Positions 25,390 through 33,849 of a DNA stretch of 64,000 bases are shown here, piece after piece. A program made the translations under genes and the position numbers. The stretch comes from JABJAG01 sp965222215. Lineage in GTDB: Bacteria; Pseudomonadota; Alphaproteobacteria; UBA6615. The notes below the pieces were generated by a model. It had not been told where the DNA came from. It ran no database searches and worked only from the letters and a program-made list of their open reading frames with translations. Position 1 is the first letter of the stretch. The number at the start of each line of letters is the position of its first letter. Location of the stretch: NCBI GenBank assembly GCA_965222215.1, contig OZ244931.1, forward strand, positions 3,162,001 through 3,226,000, written 5' to 3'.

Positions 25390-27711
25390 TCACACTTTGA
25401 CCCGTTTGAGCCGCAGTGCATTCCCGACCACCGAGACTGAACTCAAACTCATCGCCGCCGCGGCAAACATCGGACTCAGCAGAACGCCCAGGAACGGAAA
25501 AAGCACGCCAGCCGCGATGGGGACTCCCAGCGCGTTATAGAAAAATGCAAAGAACAGATTCTGGCGGATGTTGCGCATGGTTGCCCGGGACAGCCGCCGT
25601 GCGCGAACAGCGCCCATCAGATCACCCTTGATCAATGTGATACCGGCGCTTTCGATCGCAACGTCCGTGCCCGTGCCCATCGCGATTCCCACATGGGCAC
25701 TCGCAAGCGCCGGCGCGTCGTTGACGCCGTCGCCCGCCATGGCCACCACCCGGCCTTCGGACTGGTATCGCTTCACCACGGCCGCCTTATCCTCGGGCAA
25801 CACGTCTGCTTCCACATCTTCGATTCCGAGACGCCGGGCCACGGCTTCGGCCGTCGTCCTGTTGTCTCCGGTGAGCATGACCACGCGAATACCTTCCGCG
25901 CGTAGCAGGCGCAGGGCCTCAGGCGTGGACTCCTTGACCGGATCGGCGACACCGATAATTCCGGCGACGGTGCCGTCGAGTGCGACCAGCATGACCGTTT
26001 CGCCTTCGCTCCGCAGCGCGTCGGCCCGCTCCGGCCAATTCAGAGGATCGACCCCCGCGTGCTCGAACATTCGCGTGTTTCCGAGAACGACCTTCCGCCC
26101 GCCGATCTCGCCCATGACACCTTTGCCGGTGACGGCTTCGAATTCGGCGGGCTCCACGAGATCGAGATCGGCTTCGAGGGCCGCGTCGACGATCGCGGTG
26201 GCCAACGGGTGTTCGCTGCCGCGTTCCAGGCTTGCCGCAAGCTGCAGAAGATCATCGTTCGCGATGCCCGAGGCGGTCTCGACGGATGTCAGGCGCGGCC
26301 TGCCCTCGGTCAGCGTCCCGGTCTTGTCGACGACCAGGGTGTCCACCTTCTCGAACTTCTCGAGCGCCTCGGCATTCTTGATCAGAACTCCGGCCTGCGC
26401 GCCGCGCCCGGTGCCGACCATGATCGACATAGGCGTAGCCAGGCCGAGCGCACACGGACAGGCGATAATAAGAACGGACACCGCAGCGATCAGCGCGAAC
26501 CCCATTGCCGGTGGGGGGCCCAGCAGCGACCAAACGACAAACGCGATAACGGCTACGACCACAACCACGGGCACAAAATATCCCGCGACAATGTCCGCCA
26601 GTCTCTGGATGGGTGCGCGTGACCGCTGCGCTTCCGCGACCATCTGGACGATCTGCGACAGCATGGTCTCACTGCCGACCCGATCGGCGCGCATCACCAG
26701 GCCACCGTTTCCGTTCAACGTAGCGCCGATAACGCGGTCTTCAGGACCCTTTTCGACAGGGATCGATTCACCGGTCACCATCGATTCGTCGACCGAACTG
26801 CGACCCTCGACCACCGTTCCATCGACCGGTATTTTTTCGCCCGGGCGCACGCGCAGCCGGTCGCCGGGGAGAATCGCATCGAGCGCCACCTCCTTGTCGG
26901 ACCCGTCGTCATTGAGCCGGCGCGCGGTCTTTGGCGCCAGATCCAGCAGCGCGCGCAACGCGCCACTCGTTTGCTCACGCGCGCGCAACTCCATCACTTG
27001 GCCGAGCAGCACGAGGACGATGATGACCGCGGCGGCTTCGAAGTACATTTCCACGCCGCCGTCGGGCCGACGGAACGTGTCCGGGAAAATCCCTGGCGCA
27101 AACGCCGCGACTGTCGAATAGAGGAAGGCAGCACCGGTCCCCAGGGCGATCAGCGTGAACATGTTGAGGTTTCGGCTCACGACCGATGCCCAGCCGCGTT
27201 CGAAAAAGGGCTTGCCCGACCACAGGATGACGGGCGTTCCGAGCACGAACTGCAGGTAGCCGTACCAGGGCTCTCCGATCCATTCCGCGAAGTGGACCCC
27301 CGGCAGGAGGTCGCCCATCACGATGGCGAGCAATGGAACAGTCAGGACCGCGCCAAACCAAAAGCGTCGCGTGAAATCGACCAACTCCGGATTGGGCCCG
27401 TCGTCCTGTGAGACGCCCATCGGCTCGAGCGCCATCCCGCAGATCGGGCAGCTGCCCGGTGCGTCGCGCACGATCTCCGGATGCATCGGGCAGGTATATT
27501 GGGTGCCGGCTGGCGGCGGCGCGACTGGACGATCTTCGGGTGGCAGGAGATAGAATTCGGGATCGGCTGCAAACTTCTCGCGACAACCGGCCGAGCAGAA
27601 ATGATAGGTCGCCCCGGCGTGGTTGTGATGATGGTTCGCAGCCGCCGGATCGACATCCATGCCGCAGACCGGATCGGTAACACGTGCCTCAGCCATCGCT
27701 TCGCTCGCCAT
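25390..27711 (-). CDS. copA: Copper-exporting P1B-type ATPase with YHS and metal-binding N-terminus
   Basis: A 773-residue Cu(I) pump. Instead of CXXC HMA domains the N-terminus has a YHS/TRASH domain (DPVCGMDVDP and FCSAGCREKF) and a heavy-metal-binding motif (YTCPMHPEI, CPICGMALEPM). The core has TGES, the transport motif ACPCALGLATPMS, the phosphorylation site DKTGTLTEG and GDGVNDAPALASAHVGIAMG. It starts one base after the cueR stop, so the two are co-transcribed and autoregulated by copper. Confidence 0.95.
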   Translation of the reverse strand: MASEAMAEARVTDPVCGMDVDPAAANHHHNHAGATYHFCSAGCREKFAADPEFYLLPPEDRPVAPPPAGTQYTCPMHPEIVRDAPGSCPICGMALEPMGVSQDDGPNPELVDFTRRFWFGAVLTVPLLAIVMGDLLPGVHFAEWIGEPWYGYLQFVLGTPVILWSGKPFFERGWASVVSRNLNMFTLIALGTGAAFLYSTVAAFAPGIFPDTFRRPDGGVEMYFEAAAVIIVLVLLGQVMELRAREQTSGALRALLDLAPKTARRLNDDGSDKEVALDAILPGDRLRVRPGEKIPVDGTVVEGRSSVDESMVTGESIPVEKGPEDRVIGATLNGNGGLVMRADRVGSETMLSQIVQMVAEAQRSRAPIQRLADIVAGYFVPVVVVVAVIAFVVWSLLGPPPAMGFALIAAVSVLIIACPCALGLATPMSIMVGTGRGAQAGVLIKNAEALEKFEKVDTLVVDKTGTLTEGRPRLTSVETASGIANDDLLQLAASLERGSEHPLATAIVDAALEADLDLVEPAEFEAVTGKGVMGEIGGRKVVLGNTRMFEHAGVDPLNWPERADALRSEGETVMLVALDGTVAGIIGVADPVKESTPEALRLLRAEGIRVVMLTGDNRTTAEAVARRLGIEDVEADVLPEDKAAVVKRYQSEGRVVAMAGDGVNDAPALASAHVGIAMGTGTDVAIESAGITLIKGDLMGAVRARRLSRATMRNIRQNLFFAFFYNALGVPIAAGVLFPFLGVLLSPMFAAAAMSLSSVSVVGNALRLKRVKV

Positions 27712-27712
27712 G

Positions 27713-28111
27713 CTAACGCTCCAAGCTTTCGGCGAGGTCGTCGATGATCGGGCAATCGGGCCGGTCGTCACCGTGACAATTCTCGGCTAACTCGACGAGG
27801 GTTGCACGCATCGCGCGCAACTCCGCGATCTTGCCGTCGATCTCGGTGACGCGGTTCATGGCGATTTCCTTCACATCCGCGCTCTTGCGGTCCGTGTCCG
27901 CGTAGAGGGTAACGAGTGCCCGGCAGTCGGCCACTGAGAAGCCCAGCCCGCGTGCACGGGACAGAAACCGCAGCATGTGCACATCGCGATCTGCGTAGTC
28001 GCGGTAGCCGTTGTCACGCCGCCGGGCCGGCTCGACCAGCCCGATTTCCTCGTAGTAGCGGATCGTCTTGGTTGGCAATCCCGCCCGGTCCGCCGCTTCA
28101 CTGATGTTCAT
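27713..28111 (-). CDS. cueR: Copper-responsive MerR-family regulator CueR
   Basis: A 132-residue activator. The MerR helix-turn-helix is SEAADRAGLPTKTIRYYEE. The metal-binding cysteines are exactly at 112 and 120 (CHGDDRPDC), and Ser77 replaces the cysteine found in divalent-metal sensors, the expected pattern for Cu(I)-specific CueR. It should act on its own promoter and on the one at 18.41 kb. Confidence 0.93.
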   Translation of the reverse strand: MNISEAADRAGLPTKTIRYYEEIGLVEPARRRDNGYRDYADRDVHMLRFLSRARGLGFSVADCRALVTLYADTDRKSADVKEIAMNRVTEIDGKIAELRAMRATLVELAENCHGDDRPDCPIIDDLAESLER

Positions 28112-28164
28112 GATGCCAGTCCTCCTGCAGGTCGATCACTCGGATCGATTTGCATTTCGTGACA

Positions 28165-28195
28165 TGCGTACACCTTCCGGTAGCTGGAAGGTCAA
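28165..28195 (-). promoter_or_regulatory. CueR operator-promoter of cueR-copA
   Basis: On the minus strand TTGACC (28195-28190) and TACGCA (28170-28165) are 19 bases apart. The dyad CCTTCCGGTAGCTGGAAGG lies at 28173-28191. This is the textbook CueR box and is shared, in weaker form, with the 18.41 kb promoter. Confidence 0.88.
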
Positions 28196-28408
28196 GCGTT
28201 GAAGTTGGATAGATATATCTTCCGCAGAGGCAACCTCTGTCGATCAGGCGGATCTATTGTCCCGATCTGGGCAAGCCGTCGGCGGGAAACTGTGTGAACT
28301 CGGCCAGATACACTCTGATAAACAGGTGTTGTCGAGAGACTGATCGGGTCGGTTTATAATCAAACGTCGTGGGTGCGATTACTCCAGTCGGCCCCACTAT
28401 TTCAGTGT

Positions 28409-28634
28409 TCAAGGCCGCAGAGCACGATCACACCCTCCGTTTTGCGAGCTCTCGATACAGGGATTCCCGGCTGAGCCCGAGCTCCTCTGCCAATTCCTGC
28501 CAGTGGCCTTTGGGCGGCAGGGGCCACGTGTCCTTATCCAGGCATCCAAACGCTCCGCCACGGTTTCGAATGTCCGAAACCCCCAGTTTGCAACGTGCAA
28601 AATGACGGCAGTTGCTAGGGACGGCCATCGTCAT
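28409..28634 (-). pseudogene. Remnant of a Crp/Fnr-family regulator
   Basis: Two frames together resemble only the C-terminal helix-turn-helix of a Crp/Fnr protein: NWGFRTFETVAERLDAWI in one, then LPPKGHWQELAEELGLSRES with LYRELAKRR in the other. The sensory domain is missing. It is a decayed fragment beside the CueR promoter region. Confidence 0.5.
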
Positions 28635-28638
28635 CGCA

Positions 28639-28683
28639 TTGACATAGACTTTGCTTTTACTATTTAGTTTAGCCTTGGCTAAA
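28639..28683 (+). promoter_or_regulatory. Promoter region with a perfect 16-bp palindrome
   Basis: TTGACA (28639-28644) is followed by an AT-rich stretch, and TTTAGCC-TT-GGCTAAA forms a perfect palindrome at 28668-28683, 38 bases before the cytochrome gene. Its form resembles boxes bound by DtxR/MntR-type metal regulators (from memory, not checked). A repressor here would block the -10 region. Confidence 0.5.
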
Positions 28684-28721
28684 TTTCGAGGCGGCTAATC
28701 GCACCCATCGCTACAGGTCTG

Positions 28722-30599
28722 ATGCATCGCATCGCAGTAATCTGTCTCACAACTGCAGCCAGCATGTTGGTTGCGGTAACCGCTGCGTATGCCACTCCAG
28801 CCAAGGAAGCACCGTGGCTGCCGGAAGCTGCGGCCTATCGCCTGTCGTTGTTTCTCGGCAATCTCACACCGGTTTCTTGGGTGCAAATCGCAAATGCATG
28901 GTCAGAGCCATACCGCGGATCCGAGATTCCGAAGAGCGCCCTAGGCCGACTCCAAACTGGCAGTGCGGTGGACACGAACGCTCTCGAGGCCGCAATTGAA
29001 TCGCAAGATCGACAGGCTCTGTTCGCTGCCGCGACGCGGCTAGTTGCAAAGCGGATCGAGGAAGAGCTCAATCGGGCGATGGCGGCAGGCGCACCAGCGT
29101 CGGCGCAACGCTCTATTACGGAGGCGCGCGGTCTCTACCGCGCTTTCTCGGACCACCTAAGGGCGGCTGATCCGGATTCTGCCCGCCGTATCGGCCGCGC
29201 TTGGCTCGAGCTCTCAAGCAGTGCTGGGTCTTCGGGTGTCCTCGGCGCGGGCGCACATCGTGCAGACGTAGAACGCATGATCGAAGCGAGGGGGGTCATC
29301 TCCGACTATATTGAGACCAACTACCTGCCAGATGCATTCGCTCCGCGGGAAACGCTGAGCGCAATCCCCGAATGGGTCGTAAGGGACAGACGGGCGGTCG
29401 ATATACCGCCCCGCCTGCCGCCTGGCTCCGATATCTTCGACCAGGACCCACTGCCCCGCCTCGTCCTCAACTTCGAGGAACAAGGGATAGACGAAACCGA
29501 CCTGCCGCTCATCGCCTTTGGCGACATGCTATTTGATAGCCCCCTGATCTTTGGTAGCCCCGCGCGGGACGTCGGCATTGCTTGCTCGACCTGCCACAAC
29601 CGCTCGGACATCAACAATCGCTTCTTTATCCCCGGTGTGAGCCACCAGGCGGGTGCAGCCGATGTCGACGGCGCGTTCTTCAATCGTCTCTTCAATGACC
29701 GGCGCAACGATCCTCTCGACATCCCGTCCCTGCGCGGCCTGCGCTTCACTGCGCCCTATGGTCGGGACGGCCGTTTCGCGAGCCTGCGCGACTTCACCCG
29801 TAACGTAATTGTCAACGAGTTTGGCGGTGAAGAGCCGACTCCCTTCATGTTGGACGCGCTCATGGCTTACCTACTGGAGTTTGAATTCCTGCCGAACTCG
29901 ATGCTAACCCCCGACGGGAAGCTGACAGAGAAGGCCACGGAAACGGCGCGGCGAGGCGAGAATATCTTCGGTCGGCCCTTTGCCGGGCTCGACGGCAAAT
30001 CCTGTGCGACCTGCCACATCCCGTCCGCCAACTTCCTCGACAGACGGGCGCATGAGATCGGGTCGGTAACGGAAGCGTATGAGGGCTCCCGAGCCGGCGC
30101 GTTGGACACGCCGACCCTGCTCGGATCAGCTTACACTGCCCCCTATTTCCACGACGGTTCGCTGCCGACGTTGGCAAGCGTCGTGAACTGGTTCGACGAA
30201 ACCAAAAATCTTGATCTGTCGGAGAGAGATCGCGCCGATCTGACTGCCTACCTGGAGACTGTGGGGGCGGCAGACGAACCTTTTGAGGAATTCCAAGGTC
30301 GGAACACGCCATTCCGGCTGGCGTTCGAAGAGCTCACCACCTTCGCCTCAACGCTCAACACGTTGCTGCCATCACGGGACACCAAGCACATTCTGTTGCT
30401 GGTCGAAACAGTTGCTGCTGATCTCGCCGCTGATGCGGGAACAATGTCGAACCTAGAGGCGCGACCGGACATCCAGCAGCTCGCCGACATCTTGTTCACG
30501 GTCGGCAACGCGGTCCGCGACGATGATTGGGTAACCGCCGGGCAAAGCTGGAGCAAATTCGAAGCGGAAGCCGCGAAGATCGCCGAGAGGGCCTTTTGA
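28722..30599 (+). CDS. Di-heme cytochrome c peroxidase-like (MauG/CcpA superfamily) protein
   Basis: A 625-residue exported protein. A signal peptide precedes an all-helical N-terminal region of about 230 residues with no family I recognise. The di-heme peroxidase domain follows: CSTCH near residue 288, PSLRGLRFTAPYGRDGRFASLRD (first part of the family motif) and CATCH near 427, then DTPTLLGSAYTAPYFHDGS. A helical C-terminal tail of about 100 residues ends it. It is far longer than ordinary peroxidases (about 330). It is translationally coupled to a PhnD-like gene. Confidence 0.85.
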   Translation: MHRIAVICLTTAASMLVAVTAAYATPAKEAPWLPEAAAYRLSLFLGNLTPVSWVQIANAWSEPYRGSEIPKSALGRLQTGSAVDTNALEAAIESQDRQALFAAATRLVAKRIEEELNRAMAAGAPASAQRSITEARGLYRAFSDHLRAADPDSARRIGRAWLELSSSAGSSGVLGAGAHRADVERMIEARGVISDYIETNYLPDAFAPRETLSAIPEWVVRDRRAVDIPPRLPPGSDIFDQDPLPRLVLNFEEQGIDETDLPLIAFGDMLFDSPLIFGSPARDVGIACSTCHNRSDINNRFFIPGVSHQAGAADVDGAFFNRLFNDRRNDPLDIPSLRGLRFTAPYGRDGRFASLRDFTRNVIVNEFGGEEPTPFMLDALMAYLLEFEFLPNSMLTPDGKLTEKATETARRGENIFGRPFAGLDGKSCATCHIPSANFLDRRAHEIGSVTEAYEGSRAGALDTPTLLGSAYTAPYFHDGSLPTLASVVNWFDETKNLDLSERDRADLTAYLETVGAADEPFEEFQGRNTPFRLAFEELTTFASTLNTLLPSRDTKHILLLVETVAADLAADAGTMSNLEARPDIQQLADILFTVGNAVRDDDWVTAGQSWSKFEAEAAKIAERAF

Positions 30600-31480
30600 T
30601 GCTGTTGATGGTCCCCCGCCACGCTGTTCTGCTCGCCGGGTTATGCTGTCTGCTCGCGGGTCTTCTTGCCGGCCCGGCCATTGCGCAAGCCGACAAACTC
30701 CGCCTTGCCTTTATTCCGCAAGAGAATCCCGAGAAGCTGCTCGGCGACATCGATACGATCAGCGGCTGGCTCAGCCGCGAAATCGGCGTGCCTGTAGAAG
30801 GCTTCGTGACCATCGATCATGCCGCCGCGGTGGAAGCCCTGCGCAATGGCGACGCCGACATCTCGTTCATGGGCGCGCTGCCCTTCGTGCTCGCGGAGAC
30901 AGAGATCGGCGCGGTCGCGCTTCTCTCGGAAGTTTACCGGGGCAAGCCCAGCTACACTGGCCGTATTTTTGTGCGAAAGGACAGTGGCATCACCTCTCTT
31001 GGAGATCTTCAGGGGCGCGATATCGCCTTCGCGGACCCAATCTCGGAATCGGGCTACCTCTACCCGCTGGCCGAGTTTCAGCGCGCCGGATTGTTTGCAA
31101 ACCTTGAGGAGGCGGGCGCTTTCTTCCGGCGCGTCTATTTTGCCGGTGGCTACCAACAGGCTATGCAGGCCATGGCGGAGGGCTTGGTCGACGCTGCTGG
31201 AGCGAGCCAGTTTGCCGACCTCCTGCTGACCCCTGAGCAGCAGGCAGAGGTCACCTGGATTGCAGAAAGCCCCGCGATTCCGAGCCACGTGGTGATCGCA
31301 CGCCGCGACCTGAACTCTGACCTTCGGACGAAATTCATCGAGGTGATGCTCCAGCTGAACAAACCAGAATATCGCAACAAACTACGCTATTTTTATAGTC
31401 CTGACGGCTATGTGAGAGCCGATCCATCGGTTTTCGAAGGAGTACGCGAGATAGCGCGCCAATATGGCTTTTTCGAATGA
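30599..31480 (+). CDS. PhnD-like periplasmic substrate-binding protein
   Basis: A 293-residue protein of the PhnD/SsuA/transferrin-like family with a signal peptide ending near GPAIAQA. LRLAFIPQENPEKLLGDIDT, NGDADISFMGALPFVLAE and GRDIAFADPISESGYLYPLAEF are typical. The ATG at 30599 shares its A with the preceding TGA. The family binds phosphonates, phosphite or other anions. Here the partner peroxidase makes another ligand, perhaps a metal complex, possible. Confidence 0.85.
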   Translation: MLLMVPRHAVLLAGLCCLLAGLLAGPAIAQADKLRLAFIPQENPEKLLGDIDTISGWLSREIGVPVEGFVTIDHAAAVEALRNGDADISFMGALPFVLAETEIGAVALLSEVYRGKPSYTGRIFVRKDSGITSLGDLQGRDIAFADPISESGYLYPLAEFQRAGLFANLEEAGAFFRRVYFAGGYQQAMQAMAEGLVDAAGASQFADLLLTPEQQAEVTWIAESPAIPSHVVIARRDLNSDLRTKFIEVMLQLNKPEYRNKLRYFYSPDGYVRADPSVFEGVREIARQYGFFE

Positions 31481-32265
31481 ATGCGGTGGTTGACATCGAC
31501 GATTTGAGCTTTGCCTACGAAGCTGGGCAGACTCGTGCGTTGGACGATGTCGCGTTCTCCGTTGCACCGGGGGAAGCGGTTGCACTGCTTGGCCCGTCGG
31601 GCGCCGGAAAGACGACCCTTCTGGCCCTTCTGGACGGCCGGGTCCGCGGTTGGCAGGGTCATGTGAAGGTACTCGGCCATGCGCTGGAACCCGACCGCTC
31701 CCCACCTCAAAGTCGCCGGGCCGATATAGGGTTCATCTTTCAAGAGTTCGCGCTCGTCGAGCGATCGAGCGTCCTGCGCAACGTCCTGAACGGCCGTCTC
31801 GGGCGGATGAGCACGATTTCAGCTTTGCTTGGCCGTTACTCGGAACACGATATCGCTATCGCGGGCCAGACGCTTGCGGATTGCGGTATCGCCGACTTGG
31901 CCGATCGTCGGGTCGATTCGCTCAGCGGCGGACAGCGGCAACGCGTGGCCATCGCTCGTTGCCTGGCTCAGGAGCCAAGGCTAATTCTCGCCGACGAGCC
32001 CGTGAGCCATCTCGACCCGACTCGCACCGACGAAATCCTGTCGCTCATCACAGAGTCGGCGCAGGCGCGCGGTGCGACCACTGTATTTGTAACCCATCAG
32101 CCCAACCTCGCAGTACGTTTCGCTAGCCGGATCGTGGGAATATCTGAAGGACGCATCGCCTTCGACACTCCAAGCAATGGTACTTCCGATTTTGACTTCA
32201 CAGAGCTGTACCGCGGCGAAGTTCAGGAGCCGCACCCCGCCGCAGCCTCGCCGGTGATTCAGTAA
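31477..32265 (+). CDS. PhnC-type ABC transporter ATPase
   Basis: A 262-residue ATPase with Walker A LLGPSGAGKTTLL, signature SLSGGQRQRVAIARCLAQ, Walker B LILADEPVSHLDP and switch VFVTHQP. It overlaps the binding-protein gene by four bases and is coupled to the permease. It powers the same importer. Confidence 0.88.
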   Translation: MNAVVDIDDLSFAYEAGQTRALDDVAFSVAPGEAVALLGPSGAGKTTLLALLDGRVRGWQGHVKVLGHALEPDRSPPQSRRADIGFIFQEFALVERSSVLRNVLNGRLGRMSTISALLGRYSEHDIAIAGQTLADCGIADLADRRVDSLSGGQRQRVAIARCLAQEPRLILADEPVSHLDPTRTDEILSLITESAQARGATTVFVTHQPNLAVRFASRIVGISEGRIAFDTPSNGTSDFDFTELYRGEVQEPHPAAASPVIQ

Positions 32266-33023
32266 TGCGCCGGCGCGGCTGGACAGGCTTCGCAGCGAGC
32301 GCTTGCCTGGGTGCAATATTGCTCTGGTCCTTCGCCACAACCGATGTGGATCTCTCCCGACTGCTCTCGGCCGGGCCGCGCATCGTCGAGTTCCTTGGCC
32401 GTATGTTTCCGCCGGATCCCTCGGTAACGGCAGAGATCATCCAGGGCGGCGCCGAGACGCTCAGGATCGCGATATTGGGCACGCTCGGTGCAGTGATTCT
32501 TTCGGCCCCCCTTGGCATGCTCGCTTCCGAAACAATGGCTCCGCCAGCCATCCATCGCCCCGTCCGGACCGTACTGGCGCTCGTTCGTGCTGTGCCGCTT
32601 CTGCTTGTCGCCATGCTGATGGTCGGGGCTGTCGGACTCGGGCCGCTTCCCGGCATTATCGCCATCGCATTTCACGCAAGCGGAATGCTTGCCAAATTTT
32701 ATGCTGAAGCGATCGACGGCGTCGCGCGGCCGCCCATCGACGCGCTGGAAAGCGCAGGAGCGGGTCCTCTGGTCAGGTTGCGCCACGCCATCTGGCCCCA
32801 GATGGCACCCGTCGTGGCGCGCGACACGATCTTCCGCTTCGAACTCAACCTTCGCGAATCCCTGATCCTCGGTATCGTCGGAGCGGGCGGGATCGGATTT
32901 TACATTCAGACCTATATACGCTCGTTCCAGTACGATAAGGCTGCGAGCGTCACTTTGGCCGTCGTGGTCATGGTGATCTCCATCGAGGCGCTGAACGTGA
33001 CGCTTCGTCGCCGGATGACCTAA
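32265..33023 (+). CDS. PhnE-type ABC transporter permease
   Basis: A 252-residue inner-membrane protein with about six helices and the binding-protein-dependent permease domain: GAETLRIAILGTLGAVILSA, then SAGAGPLVRLRHAIWPQMAP and LRESLILGIVGAGGIGFYI. Start and preceding stop share the base at 32265. It completes an importer with the PhnD- and PhnC-like proteins. Confidence 0.88.
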   Translation: MRRRGWTGFAASACLGAILLWSFATTDVDLSRLLSAGPRIVEFLGRMFPPDPSVTAEIIQGGAETLRIAILGTLGAVILSAPLGMLASETMAPPAIHRPVRTVLALVRAVPLLLVAMLMVGAVGLGPLPGIIAIAFHASGMLAKFYAEAIDGVARPPIDALESAGAGPLVRLRHAIWPQMAPVVARDTIFRFELNLRESLILGIVGAGGIGFYIQTYIRSFQYDKAASVTLAVVVMVISIEALNVTLRRRMT

Positions 33024-33278
33024 TACAATCTCTGTCAGAGCCTAGAGATAAGTCTCGATCCCGTGCTATTTTCTGGTATGTCTTTCCCCGATTGGACCGT
33101 GGAATTATCTCTTTGAAAATCCGAGTCGAATAGGAAATTTCTGAAAAACTTGTCAAACAATGGCGGTCCACCAGCCATCAGAACAGATAAACACCTCGAA
33201 GGTTGATGGAAAAACTCTCAGCTGCTACTTCGGAATACTAAGGTCGGCATCCAACCAGTTATCCGGTGTGGCCGAATT

Positions 33279-33830
33279 TCACGGCGACCGCCGCCCAACC
33301 TCTAGCTGCAATTGAACGATCAGCGGAAGAATGACGTTCTTAAGTTTGTCAGAAGTTATAGGGCCAACCTGCTTGTAGCGGATCACACCCGCACGGTCGA
33401 CGACGAAGCTTTCCGGCATACCTGTGACGCCGAACTCGATACCGATGCGCCCGTCGAGATCCAATCCAATCCGCGAATAGGGATTGCCATATTTTGATAG
33501 CCAAGCCGCAGCTTCCTTGGGCTTGTTTTTGTAGTTAATGCCGTACACCGATAACCCGTCCTTGGCCAGCCGGGTGATCAGCGGATGCTCGGCCAGACAG
33601 GGTACACACCAAGAGGCGAAGAAGTTGACGAGCGCCACTTCCCCTTTCAGATCGGACGTTCTGAGTCCGGGCCGGTCCACACCGTCGACAGGCGGAAGAG
33701 TAAATTGAGGTATTGGATGATCGATAAGCGCCGACGGTTGCAAAGATGCATTGCGGCCCAGCCCCCACCAAAAGGTGACAAACAACGCGGCAGCAATAGC
33801 TACCGGCAAAAGGAATAGCAGACGCCTCAT
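33279..33830 (-). CDS. DsbE/CcmG-like thiol-disulfide protein
   Basis: A 183-residue membrane-anchored thioredoxin. One N-terminal helix (LLFLLPVAIAAALFVTFWWG) is followed by VALVNFFASWCVPCLAEHPL (active site C75-C78), YGINYKNKPKEAAAWL and GVTGMPESFVVDRAG with the cis-Pro. This is the CcmG pattern used in cytochrome c maturation. It lies 19 bases after the ScsB-like gene and probably takes electrons from it. Confidence 0.9.
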   Translation of the reverse strand: MRRLLFLLPVAIAAALFVTFWWGLGRNASLQPSALIDHPIPQFTLPPVDGVDRPGLRTSDLKGEVALVNFFASWCVPCLAEHPLITRLAKDGLSVYGINYKNKPKEAAAWLSKYGNPYSRIGLDLDGRIGIEFGVTGMPESFVVDRAGVIRYKQVGPITSDKLKNVILPLIVQLQLEVGRRSP

Positions 33831-33849
33831 ATAAGGTTCTCGTAAAACA

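Noticed and set aside
25568..27121. 517-codon plus-strand frame opposite copA
   Set aside because: Antisense shadow in a GC-rich gene; composition is Ser/Arg/Thr-rich without domains, and copA on the other strand is unambiguous.
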